DNA of 64,000 bases, from NCBI GenBank assembly GCA_021432635.1, contig MU270024.1:496001-560000 (forward strand), in the 5' to 3' direction. Position numbers and translations under genes: made by a program. This DNA is from Thozetella sp. PMI_491. Its lineage: Eukaryota; Ascomycota; Sordariomycetes; Chaetosphaeriales; Chaetosphaeriaceae. The notes beneath the pieces were generated by a model. It ran no database searches. It saw nothing but the letters and a program-made list of their open reading frames with translations, and was not told where the DNA came from. Below are positions 33,769-42,341 of this stretch, in pieces. Numbering within the stretch: the stretch's first letter is position 1; each line of letters begins with the position of its first letter.

Positions 33769-34440
33769 AGAGGTTGACCATGCGTGAAAATTTGGCTTTT
33801 CTTAGGGGATCATAGTAATTATTGTATTGTATTGTGTCTTACGCCGTCCTAATATATCCATATATAGTCCGTAGTATATCGTCGACTAGGCTGGCTAGGT
33901 CTTTGTCGGGAGGGTAGGGAACTCGCTGCGCCACTAGCCAAACTTCCTTTCTCCCTCGGCTTCTCCATTGGTCAAGCCCCTATCCCCTCCCCCCCCCTTT
34001 AAATCGACTCTCACCAGCCAAGAGGATATAGTGAGGTAGGCTCGTATATATCACTAGTTATGTGCCCAGATACCATGGCATACAGCCCGACCCACTGTAG
34101 CACAGGCTATATATCAAGGGTTGGCCTCTCGACGAAGGAGAGAAGGTTGGTTCACCTATAGGCCTTAATAATGCGTTTTTAAACTGGTTGCTAAGTCTCG
34201 GCAGGTAGATTATTGTCGCTAGATAATCGGTTAGATACTATACTAGATCGACCTATAGCTTTATCGAGCTCAGATTTTATCGCCAGGAGCTAGACGTTCG
34301 TATCGATTTCGATTAATAGATAAAGTAGGGCTCAAGCCCCGGCCGCCTTGCTTATAGATGGTTTTTATTTAACTCGCACCTTAATGTAAGAACTACTTTT
34401 CGAGCACTAATCGTGGTCGATGATAGCATAAAAACCTTTT
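33769..34440. other. AT-rich spacer downstream of the P450
   Basis: The region holds the P450 3' end and then sequence rich in TA and TCG words (about 34150-34340) resembling decayed repeat DNA. No gene was recognised. Confidence 0.45.
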
Positions 34441-34563
34441 AACTGAAGCCGAATTTGAACCGACTACCTCTCAAGTGCGCCGTTCCCGTGGGGTGAGCGA
34501 AGTCCTATTTTAGGCCGCTGCTTTTGAGGTCTGCCAGGCGCTCGACCACTGCGCTATTCGGGC
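34441..34563 (-). tRNA. tRNA-like sequence with pol III A and B boxes; degenerate tRNA or SINE head
   Basis: Read on the minus strand from 34563, TAGCGCAGTGG is a full A-box match within a D-arm (GCGC..GCGC), and GGTTCAAAT lies in a T-arm (GTCGG / TCGGC), a good B box. A TTTTT run follows the 3' end within about 15 bases. The acceptor ends (GCCCGAA against TTCAGTT) pair only partly, and no normal anticodon stem closes: a CTCAAAA stretch resembles a Leu(CAA) loop but its 3' stem half is missing. The 123-nt length would require an intron or insertion. Probably a decayed tRNA gene or a tRNA-derived SINE; a functional intron-containing tRNA is less likely. Confidence 0.4.
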
Positions 34564-35044
34564 GATTATAGCAATTAGGTTGCCTAGGGCTCTGCCTAAA
34601 ATAGATTGACGCTCTCCTGCCAAGGCTATGATGTTTTACCGATTGTATATATATCGTACCGTTCCCATTACTTTATTGTTTCACCTTGAGCTAGGCAGAA
34701 ATATCTTAATCATGGCTTCAGGCAGCGGTTTCGCTGTCCACCAACTCCCCTTCACTTGCCCATGTACTCCCCCCCGCAGTTGCGTATCCTAGTGCTCCGT
34801 GCTAGCGTTCTAGGCCTTATCATTCACTTTGAACGGACAGAGCTCATTCAAAACTAGGCAGTTTCCTACTGTAGTCCTATCGGCCGCTGTGACTGCGCGC
34901 AATACCTACAATACCTGAAGAGTATGTGATATATTGATGGGATAGTCCGAAGAACCTAGTTACACGGAACTTGGAACCAGGCGAGGAAACGATTATGAGA
35001 CACGATTGGGAGATGTGAATCGCCTTCCAGTACGATATAACTTT
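34564..35044. other. spacer between tRNA-like sequence and FMO gene
   Basis: No gene or repeat was recognised; this is the 3' flank of the minus-strand flavin monooxygenase. Confidence 0.5.
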
Positions 35045-36361
35045 TCATGTCCCTCGATCGAGCTCCGGGTATTCGGGTATATCCCAACCTGGTACATCTT
35101 CTCCAGCAAGCCGCTCCAGTAGCTTGTCAATGCGAAGAGCCGAGATCAGCCATAGAAGCCAGAGAAGGAAGCTAACTCCAAGCTTGGATGACGGGAACAA
35201 GATTCCTGGGACTCCCGGGGGCAACTTCTGCACATTATCGACGAAAGGGCGATACGTTCTGTCGTAAGCTTGCAGCGCGGCAGCGATGCCCTGGCGCGGG
35301 TCTGCATCTGTGCCCAGCTTGCAATGGTGCGCCAGCTCGCCAGCTAACACATAGGCTCCGACGATAGAAAGGGGCGCCCCCATGCCTCTGGCAGGTGATG
35401 CGGTGAAGGCTGCGTCGCCGAGCAGGACAACCCGCCCTTTGGACCAGCTGTCCATCTTGACCTGCATCGCCTCGAACGAGTACCAATCGCTAGCTTCGGG
35501 CGAGTCCATGCCGCGGATAAAACGCTCAGTCTGCCATCCGGTCCCATGAAACAGATCGGCCCAAGCGCGCTTCTGCGCCTCGATGTCGCTGCTCCTGCTG
35601 CTGCTACTGCCCGACTGCATGCTCTTCTTTAGGGGGTGGGCTTCTGACATGCGATTGTTCATAGCTAGTAGGTACACTCGGAGGAATTCGGGGCTATCCT
35701 TGCGAGTGATGACCATGCGCGATCCCGGGATGTAGTACCCGGTCATGACGTTTGTGTCGCCTTTCTCGGCCGGAATCGAGTAGAGGGCGAAACTAAGCCG
35801 CTTCCGATCCACCGGGTCCGGGACTCCGGAACCCGTCATCAGCCGCCGCATTCTCGAACTCTGTCCATCGGCGCCCACGAGCAGGTCGGCAGTGTCCTCA
35901 GTTCCATCGGAGAAGCGCACCTTCACCCCGCTGTTTCCCTTATCGTCTTCGAACTGCTCAAAATCCTCGACATACTTCCCGAAAACGTAGCGCGTTGTCG
36001 ATTTCGTGGCCTCGTAGAGGATATTGCACATATCCCCCCTCATAATCTCGATCTCTGCCGAGAAACTCTGAGCGCCTTTTCCGGACGTGTTGACGCCAAA
36101 GAAGGCCACCCGCTTGCCTCTGCCATTGATGAACTGCATGCCCGGCTCGTGCACAAGGTGCGCGCGCACAGCCGACTCGATGCCCATCTTGCGCATCACG
36201 CTGATACCCTGTGCACGGATGTCGATCTGCTGTCCAGAGGCACGCAGTTCATTATCACGCTCAATGATGGTCACGTCACAGCCTAGGCGGCTCAACCAGA
36301 ATGCCAGCGAGGGGCCAGCGATACCACCTCCGCAAATGAGAACTTTAAGTGGGCGCGCCAT
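35045..36361 (-). CDS. class A FAD-dependent monooxygenase
   Basis: An intronless 438-aa flavoprotein of the aromatic-hydroxylase (UbiH/PHBH-like) fold, which hydroxylates or epoxidises using NAD(P)H and O2. FAD-binding GGGIAGP sits at residues 11-17 (VLICGGGIAGPSLAFWL). The second dinucleotide motif is LLVGADGQSSRMRRLM, and the ribityl-binding GD motif is VVLLGDAAFTASPARGMGA. The C-terminal LGVSFLLWLLWLISALRI is hydrophobic and may hold the enzyme to a membrane. The chosen start ATGGCGCGCCCA at 36361 leaves the usual few residues before the Rossmann strand; an in-frame ATG at 36511 would add 50 unconserved residues. It is divergent from the hydrolase gene over a promoter with an exact cluster palindrome, so it is probably a tailoring oxygenase. 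It is not the Baeyer-Villiger type known from cytochalasin E. Confidence 0.9.
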   Translation of the reverse strand: MARPLKVLICGGGIAGPSLAFWLSRLGCDVTIIERDNELRASGQQIDIRAQGISVMRKMGIESAVRAHLVHEPGMQFINGRGKRVAFFGVNTSGKGAQSFSAEIEIMRGDMCNILYEATKSTTRYVFGKYVEDFEQFEDDKGNSGVKVRFSDGTEDTADLLVGADGQSSRMRRLMTGSGVPDPVDRKRLSFALYSIPAEKGDTNVMTGYYIPGSRMVITRKDSPEFLRVYLLAMNNRMSEAHPLKKSMQSGSSSSRSSDIEAQKRAWADLFHGTGWQTERFIRGMDSPEASDWYSFEAMQVKMDSWSKGRVVLLGDAAFTASPARGMGAPLSIVGAYVLAGELAHHCKLGTDADPRQGIAAALQAYDRTYRPFVDNVQKLPPGVPGILFPSSKLGVSFLLWLLWLISALRIDKLLERLAGEDVPGWDIPEYPELDRGT

Positions 36362-37540
36362 TGCCAGAACGGTGTTGAGACTGTCACAGTTCGAAGTTCC
36401 TTTCGAAGACGGCGCTGTAGGAATATATTCGATTACGGGCCTGCAAGACAAAAACAAAAGAGCGGCTGCGTGAACGTTTGGGGAAGCATCTGCCGAGAAG
36501 AGAGCAGACACAAGAACCTTAGGTATCTAATTGAGCCTGTTGATGTACGCTTATAGAGTTTCGTGAAGTAAACCTAAGGGCCATCAGATAAAGTACAAAT
36601 CCGTAGGCCCCGGGAGCCTATCCTCTTGGATGGCGAGTCGATGGCCTGATGAATATCATCTGACTACCGAAATGGACGCTTAACTAACTGAGCATATAGA
36701 CTAGGCTGACATGTGACGCAGTAGGTAGGGCTTACTCTTTTGTAAATCTCCGCTGAATTGCATACGAAATCTTCTGTCCGTTTCTACTAGCGATAGCCGA
36801 ACGTCTTGATTCCCCGAACAGTGGCAGTACAGTGCGATATGGTTGTGATATGGTGCGACCGTAATCCTCTACCGCCAAATCATGCTGGTTCATAACCGGG
36901 GCATTCCACTCGAGCAATCCGGCACGGGCAGTTAGCCTCAGCGGTGTTAGTGCCAAATCACCGAATGAAAAGCGAAGATCTCGGCGCCCGAAATGGACTG
37001 TAGTCCTGCAGGCCGACCAGTTGCTACAATGATCCTGAGTGGCTGATGCACCTTGTTCCTGGGGCAGTCCGATCCGTCCGGTCCGGTTGCATCGAACTCT
37101 GTTACGACCCGAAGGATTTTATTATGTTACTTGCAATATAACGTCGGCCAGAAAGAAGCCGAAGTTGCAGGCCTCTGCCGGTACAGAGTTGATTGGTGCG
37201 AATCGAACTACAATATAGCCAGTATATCCCACTCGGAAGTTCCGGTGCGCATGATCACCATTCGGACAGCTTGCATAGCTTCTATGCGACCGCTAAAGCA
37301 GCCGAAAGTGTGTCCTGGAGCAGTAGTAGTCGTAGAGTAGTCGTGCAAATTGAACTTAACGCTTCTGCTCGACGTAGCTCTCAATTACTGCACCCACGTA
37401 GCGGCCAAGAACAGGGAACCGCCGCAGTGACTTGCAATTCAGTCCAAGCCCCAACCTGCTACTCCATCGCGAGATACCTTCTTCTCATGGGTTCGCTCCG
37501 TCCATCATTTGTTTTCAACATCCAACCCACCTCGGCAATC
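36362..37540. promoter_or_regulatory. divergent promoter, FMO / alpha-beta hydrolase
   Basis: This 1.2-kb region has an exact CGGAAGTTCCG at 37234-37244, 297 bp before the hydrolase start. Other CGG/CCG words are dense at 37065-37085. Short frames are present but have no features of genes. Confidence 0.55.
37234..37244. promoter_or_regulatory. candidate Zn2Cys6 operator, CGGAAGTTCCG, exact copy 2
   Basis: Identical to 31538-31548, and both are preceded by T. It lies in the shared promoter of the flavin monooxygenase and the hydrolase. Confidence 0.6.
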
Positions 37541-38902
37541 ATGCATAGTTTCTTCAGTTCTCCCTTCTGGGATTTTGAGCTCACGCGCATCCTCGGCTCG
37601 ACTGCAGCAGGCGGTTGCGACACGGCGGAGTTTCTCCAGGCCGTGGGCGAACTCCGCCGGCACGACCCTGAGAGTTGGTACAAAGCGTGGATTAAGCAGG
37701 CAGAGATGGTCCTCAACGCTGGACTAGAGTTCGAACAGGCGCAGCTGCGCACTCTCGCGCGTGGGTGCTTCCTACGGGCCGCAAATTACTTCCGCACTGC
37801 TCCGTATATGCTGTATGGCACGGGCGACGAGCGCGAGCTCAAGTGCTCTGAGCAAAGCGCAGCAGCTTTCGATCGAGCTACGAAGTACATGAACGCCAAA
37901 GTCTTGTCGCTCACGATCCCATTTTCCGATCCAGCCGGAGAAAGCTTAGATCTGCCAGCATATCTCATGCTGCCACCTGAGTTAGCTCGGCCGAAAAAGC
38001 AGAGGACTCCGTTGATCGTAGTTCTCGGTGGTGCAGACTCGGCCCTAGAGGAAATGTATTTCTTCTTGGGCGAGGCGGCCCCCGCGTTGGGATACGCAGT
38101 GCTCTTGTTTGATGGGCCTGGGCAAGGCCGAGTTTTCAAGCACTTCGGTACCCACCTCCGCCCTGACTACGAGGTTGTCGTGTCGGCCGTGCTGGATCGC
38201 GTGTGGGCGCTAGCAGTTGAGCGACCAGACACTAATCTCGACCTAACGCGCATCGCATTGGTCGGCGCATCTATGGGCGGCTACTACGCGCTGAGGAGCG
38301 CCGCAGCAGAACCTGATCGCGTGGCAGCCGTTGTGGCAATCGATCCGTTTCTAGACATGTGGGAATTCGCATTGACGCGCCTTCCGACTTGGTTTGCGAA
38401 CGCGTGGATGGCTGGCTGGGTGCCCGACAGCTTCCTGGACTGGTCGTGCCGGTTTCACATGAGCATCGATTTCCCGACACGATGGGAGTTCGGAACCACT
38501 CTAGCTGCCATGGGCAAGAGCAGTCCGGCGGATCTCTTGCGGGAGTTTCAGCGATATTCGCTCAAGGGCCAAGTGGAGGTGGCATCCAATAAGAATAAGA
38601 GGCAGAACGGCTCGGCCAAGCCTGCGGTTCGGGGCGGGGCGCATGGTGGTAAAATACCGATTCTCTCGTCGGTCGAGTGCCCTGTACTGCTGACGGGCGC
38701 CAACACGGCGTTATATCAGAGTCCGGAAGAGAGTACCTATCGCATTGCAAAGCTTTTGGTCAATGTATCGGAGCAACACAAGGAGATATGGGTTCCAAAC
38801 ACGGTCGGTGAGGGGGCCTTGACAGCCAAAGTCGGAGCCTGGCACGCACTGGCAGGCAAGCTTATCGCATTTCTGGATAGACAGCTGAAGACCAGACAGT
38901 AG
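37541..38902 (+). CDS. alpha/beta hydrolase of the cytochalasan-cluster (FrsA-like) type
   Basis: An intronless 453-aa alpha/beta hydrolase. The chosen start (MHSFFSSPFWDFELTRILG) fits the family's usual beginning; an in-frame ATG at 37487 would add 18 residues. A helical N-terminal part (about 1-120) precedes the core: LIVVLGGADSALEEMYFF as oxyanion/lid strand, VLLFDGPGQGR, then the nucleophile elbow GASMGGYYAL with Ser244, and a C-terminal section with candidate acid/base residues including His near KVGAWHALAG. This architecture matches hydrolases conserved in cytochalasan PKS-NRPS clusters, where they are implicated in handling the released amino-aldehyde towards the pyrrolinone ring. The role here is inferred from that family and from the neighbours (FMO upstream, trans-ER and Diels-Alderase downstream). 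Confidence 0.9.
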   Translation: MHSFFSSPFWDFELTRILGSTAAGGCDTAEFLQAVGELRRHDPESWYKAWIKQAEMVLNAGLEFEQAQLRTLARGCFLRAANYFRTAPYMLYGTGDERELKCSEQSAAAFDRATKYMNAKVLSLTIPFSDPAGESLDLPAYLMLPPELARPKKQRTPLIVVLGGADSALEEMYFFLGEAAPALGYAVLLFDGPGQGRVFKHFGTHLRPDYEVVVSAVLDRVWALAVERPDTNLDLTRIALVGASMGGYYALRSAAAEPDRVAAVVAIDPFLDMWEFALTRLPTWFANAWMAGWVPDSFLDWSCRFHMSIDFPTRWEFGTTLAAMGKSSPADLLREFQRYSLKGQVEVASNKNKRQNGSAKPAVRGGAHGGKIPILSSVECPVLLTGANTALYQSPEESTYRIAKLLVNVSEQHKEIWVPNTVGEGALTAKVGAWHALAGKLIAFLDRQLKTRQ

Positions 38903-39101
38903 AGAAGTAGAATAGCTCTAGGCTCTTGCCACCCTATTCAGTATAGCTACTCATACCCCCAATGTGGCAATATCACGTATATGCTGCCCAGAGATCTCTG
39001 CACATATCATTAGACTGGGTGCTTCGAGGTATTCTCGGCCATGGTTAACTAAAATCCAGACTAGATTTACAAAACGACCGTCTTATATCTTGACCCCTAG
39101 T

Positions 39102-40274
39102 CTATTCGATAATAGGATAAATGAGCTTCTCGCCTCGTACCTGGCCCTTCTTCAGCATTTCAACACCCTCGATAGCGGCAGTTAGACCGCCTCCTAAAAT
39201 GCGAGGCGGATGTGGTTTGATGAGCTGGCGGTCCACCAAATCTTGCACAACCGTATGGAACCAATAGTGACCGAAGTCCCGCCTGTCCTGGCTGTACTCG
39301 AAGCGGTAGGGCTCTCCCAAAGCTTCGCCTCGGCCGACCAGTGTAATGCCCAAGACCCATGTCCATCGAACAGACCGACTGCGCACACCTTTGCCTGCGA
39401 GAACGTCAGGCGGCAAGGCCTCCAAACCAACGTACCGTCCTCCGCCGCGCCCGATAACTGCTTCGCAAATAGCAACGCTTCGGGCGTCAGTGATAACATC
39501 CAAGGTATAACGGAGCGAGCCCAGCGTGTAGGCCTTAATGTCAGCTGCGCAAGAGACCGAACGGTGATCGAACACTTTCTCCGCACCGTACTTCTGTACT
39601 AGAGCAAAGTTGTTGGGGGAGCAGGTCGTTACGACGCGATATCCGCAACTGACGAAGCGGGGTTAGCCCACTTCGAGTGTCAACAACCCTCGCGAGTTCT
39701 ACGATCACACTGACAGTTTGAGTATCTGGATGGCCATTGTTCCCGTGGCAGTACTTCCCCCATATACCAAGACGAATTGACTCGGGATGCCTCTGTTCGC
39801 AAATTGGTCGAGCTCGTATCGCAGGCCCATGTTGTCTGGTGTGAAGAGTGCCAAGCCCACGGTGGCGATGCCGCAGCCCCCAACGGCGGCCGCATCGGTG
39901 AAACTCATACCAGCGGGTATTTTCCACGTCAGAGCTGCGACGGAGCATACGTAATCAGCAAACGCGCCCGTGGTAGGATCCCCTGGGTTGGCTCCGTGCA
40001 CGGCGCTGGCAACTCGATCGCCGACTCGGAAGCCGTAGGCAGAACATGCGCTCCCGATGGCGGCAACCACACCCGCGAAATCGCTTCCGCTGCTTGCTCC
40101 TAGTGTCGGGAACTTTGTGGGCATCTTCCAGTCACACGGGTTGATAGCTACTGCGTGCACACGCACCAGAACCTCGTCTTCGCGCGGCTGCGGCGTTGGC
40201 CTCGTCGGTGTTAGGGTCTGCCCATCAGAGCCCTGGATGACAGCGCGCATAGTTGCTGGGATAGCCATGGCCAT
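39102..40274 (-). CDS. trans-acting enoyl reductase (MDR family) for the PKS-NRPS
   Basis: A 368-aa medium-chain reductase in two exons, 40274-39715 and 39648-39102, joined at a GTCAGT donor and GTCAG acceptor; the junction restores the conserved ILKLCGYRVVTTCSP. The N-terminal GroES-like fold shows VRVHAVAINPCDWKM, GSDFAGVV and GDRVASAVHG; the NADPH site is VLVYGGSTATGTMAIQIL (about 168-185). There are no zinc-ligand motifs, as expected for quinone-oxidoreductase-like trans-ERs (LovC, CcsC and TenC type). Its job would be selective enoyl reduction on the polyketide chain, replacing the dead internal ER of the PKS-NRPS. It is divergent from the Diels-Alderase. A second in-frame ATG lies two codons downstream of the start used. 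Confidence 0.92.
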
Positions 40275-40450
40275 TTCGGTCTATCGGTTTGCACTGTGAA
40301 GGACGAAGAAGACGATAGGACAAAGAAGACGATAAGCTCTATGAAGTGAGACCTTCTAACTAATTTGTGGAGATACCTCTAATAGCCCACGAAGCGGCGC
40401 CTCTGCTCCGCTGGGAGACGTATGAAAGGGGTGCATCTGTGTCTGGCTCA

Positions 40451-40548
40451 AAACCTCCGGGAAAAAAAGGCATCGTTCCCAGCTAGGACCTTTCCGTTTT
40501 TCTTGGGAAACCTCCGAATAAAACAGATACCGTTTAAGGAAACCTCCG
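40451..40548. repeat. three direct copies of AAACCTCCG in a divergent promoter
   Basis: Exact 9-mers begin at 40451, 40508 and 40540, spaced 57 and 32 bp. The reverse complement CGGAGGTTT contains a CGG half-site. A shorter CCTCCG word occurs upstream of the PKS-NRPS near 16157. Confidence 0.6.
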
Positions 40549-40591
40549 ATTGCAATACGTGATCCCATAGGCCCTTGGCAATCCGAGAGTT

Positions 40592-40602
40592 CCGAACTTC
40601 CG
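40592..40602. promoter_or_regulatory. candidate Zn2Cys6 operator, one-mismatch copy 3
   Basis: CCGAACTTCCG, read on the other strand as CGGAAGTTCGG, matches the 11-bp palindrome at 10 of 11 positions. It lies 282 bp before the Diels-Alderase start and 318 bp before the trans-ER start. Confidence 0.5.
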
Positions 40603-40883
40603 GCGCTTGCATGTCTTACATGCAAGTTGTCCACCGGCATTGGGCCATGGGGGCAGGCACCGAGTTCCCAACCTGCCCTAGGCGGGGCGGCACCAGTGCA
40701 CAGAAAGCAAATATCAGCGGCTGGAGGAGATCTCCACGGATTGGAGCAGTTCACGGTATCCATCGTCCAGGATCGAGTTTACTCTTGACGAGCATTGCAT
40801 TTTGTTAGCCTAGACCGGTCCTGAGCTTCTTACCCCTCGTCCATTTCGCAACCTCGCTTGCGTTCCTCACCCATTTGCTAGCT

Positions 40884-42341
40884 ATGGATCATCTCTTCAC
40901 ACGTTCCGGACTCCTGTTCTTCGTCCATTGCCTCCTCTGTTTCGCCATAGTAGAGATTGCCGCTGACCAATCTCCGCAAGTGCCTCTATCAAAAAAGCTG
41001 GACTACAATCTGGACAAACTCTCAGTCGGCAGATGGAAACAAGAGTGCAAAGAGCATCGAGCCACAGGCTTCGAAACCTTCGAAGGTCCAGTGGAGTTTC
41101 GCCCCACCATGTCTGATGAGCACCCGTTCATCCCCCGCCTCTCCGCCATGAATAAGACAGCTTGGGAACAATGGGTCTTCGACGGGACGTCAGACGATGG
41201 GTCACAGTCAGTTATGATAGGCCTATGCCGAGACCCGAACTACTCCTTCTTCGGGCAGGGAAATCTGCATATCCAGTTCTACGCAGCCTTGGGCGAAGGC
41301 AAGACCATAAAGGACCTTATCTTTCTCGATAGCTCATCCATCTTTGACTGTGGCGATCACGTCGCGAGCTACTGGGTGTCCGAGTCCCGAGGCTACGAGG
41401 CCTTTTTCGTAGTGAATCAGGATTCAACCGCCGCCGCTCTTCGGTTAACCACGCCTCGGTTCCGGGGGAATTTCACTTTCGCAGCCACGGCACCTGCTCA
41501 TCACCTGGACGGCTCCCTACTATCAGCGCAGAAACAACAAGTCCCGCACAAGGAGCCACCCTCCCTGGTCGCACCTGGCCTGCACATGCTCAACGCCATT
41601 CCCGGCGCAGTCATCAAAGGGGACATCATCCTTGATGGAAGCCCCCTCTCTCCGCCCTTCACGGCCCGCGGCGGTGGTGGCGTCCTGCGTCTATGGGCTG
41701 CCGAGGACTGGTTCAGTCTCGTCGACGGATTCCGCATCATCCGGGCGTCGGCAGGGCCGTATTCGTTCTTCTTCTGGGACTCGCCATCTCGTTGGGCGGG
41801 CAGCGCACATGGATCATCCGGCATCTCACCGAAAACGAAGGAGAACGCCGTATATCAATGGGGCGTTCTGTATCATGGGGCCAAGCAACTGATGGCGACG
41901 CGGCTTGGCCGGCCGGCCCCCAAGGGCGATATTCCACAGCAGCAAGCTGACTACATTTACGTCACGCAGCAATACGGGCCAGTGGGCGTGCGCGGCCATG
42001 TAGCTGGCGGTCGGTCGAACGGACATTTGGTTCATTTTGTGTCGCCCGGGGCCAATCGCACTTGGAGGTTTGAAGTCGAGCACAGCGTCCTACAGGGATC
42101 ATTTCCGCTGGGGGGAGAGCGCGGTGTGGACGTCTTCGGCAACCGCGTATGGGGCGGTGAGGTCTCGTCTTCGGGTGACCACAACTGCCAATACCATGGC
42201 AGCGCATACAGCGAGGATGCTTTGTTCCCGGAAAAACTAGAGCAGTGGCGCATATGGTTTGTGTACAGCATTAGCATGGCATCTCAAGCTTCATCGGCTA
42301 TCACGAACTGGCTTACCAGCCTGGGCCAAGGTCTTCTGTAA
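40884..42341 (+). CDS. lipocalin-like Diels-Alderase (CcsF/CghA/Fsa2-type)
   Basis: An intronless 485-aa protein with a hydrophobic leader (LLFFVHCLLCFAIVEIAA) that acts as a signal peptide or anchor. The remaining protein has the two-domain beta-barrel character of fungal pericyclases found beside PKS-NRPS genes. Supporting stretches are GFETFEGPVEF, EQWVFDGTSDDGSQSVMIGL, IQFYAALGEGK, LRLWAAEDWFSLVDGFRIIR and GPYSFFFWDSPSRW, plus the late VEHSVLQ and WGGEV segments. Such enzymes catalyse the intramolecular [4+2] cycloaddition giving decalin or isoindolone skeletons, with no cofactor. With the reductive-release PKS-NRPS, trans-ER and hydrolase it points to a cytochalasan-like or related decalin product. 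The first ATG after the promoter is used; the upstream in-frame TTG was ignored. The substrate is inferred from neighbours only. Confidence 0.85.
   Translation: MDHLFTRSGLLFFVHCLLCFAIVEIAADQSPQVPLSKKLDYNLDKLSVGRWKQECKEHRATGFETFEGPVEFRPTMSDEHPFIPRLSAMNKTAWEQWVFDGTSDDGSQSVMIGLCRDPNYSFFGQGNLHIQFYAALGEGKTIKDLIFLDSSSIFDCGDHVASYWVSESRGYEAFFVVNQDSTAAALRLTTPRFRGNFTFAATAPAHHLDGSLLSAQKQQVPHKEPPSLVAPGLHMLNAIPGAVIKGDIILDGSPLSPPFTARGGGGVLRLWAAEDWFSLVDGFRIIRASAGPYSFFFWDSPSRWAGSAHGSSGISPKTKENAVYQWGVLYHGAKQLMATRLGRPAPKGDIPQQQADYIYVTQQYGPVGVRGHVAGGRSNGHLVHFVSPGANRTWRFEVEHSVLQGSFPLGGERGVDVFGNRVWGGEVSSSGDHNCQYHGSAYSEDALFPEKLEQWRIWFVYSISMASQASSAITNWLTSLGQGLL

Larger units (their letters stand above)
40275..40883. 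promoter_or_regulatory. divergent promoter, trans-ER / Diels-Alderase, with two motif families
   Basis: This 609-bp shared promoter contains three exact direct copies of AAACCTCCG (40451-40459, 40508-40516, 40540-40548) and, at 40592-40602, CCGAACTTCCG, which differs by one base from the palindrome in the other cluster promoters. It is the most motif-dense intergenic region of the cluster. Confidence 0.6.

Noticed and set aside
36362-36511. 50-residue N-terminal extension of the flavin monooxygenase
   Set aside because: The Rossmann strand should begin within a few residues of the start, as it does from 36361; the extension is unconserved in character.
37193-37540. Longer in-frame N-terminal extension of the alpha/beta hydrolase
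   Set aside because: The extra residues are unlike the family start, and the region contains the promoter palindrome at 37234; the start at 37541 fits the family length.
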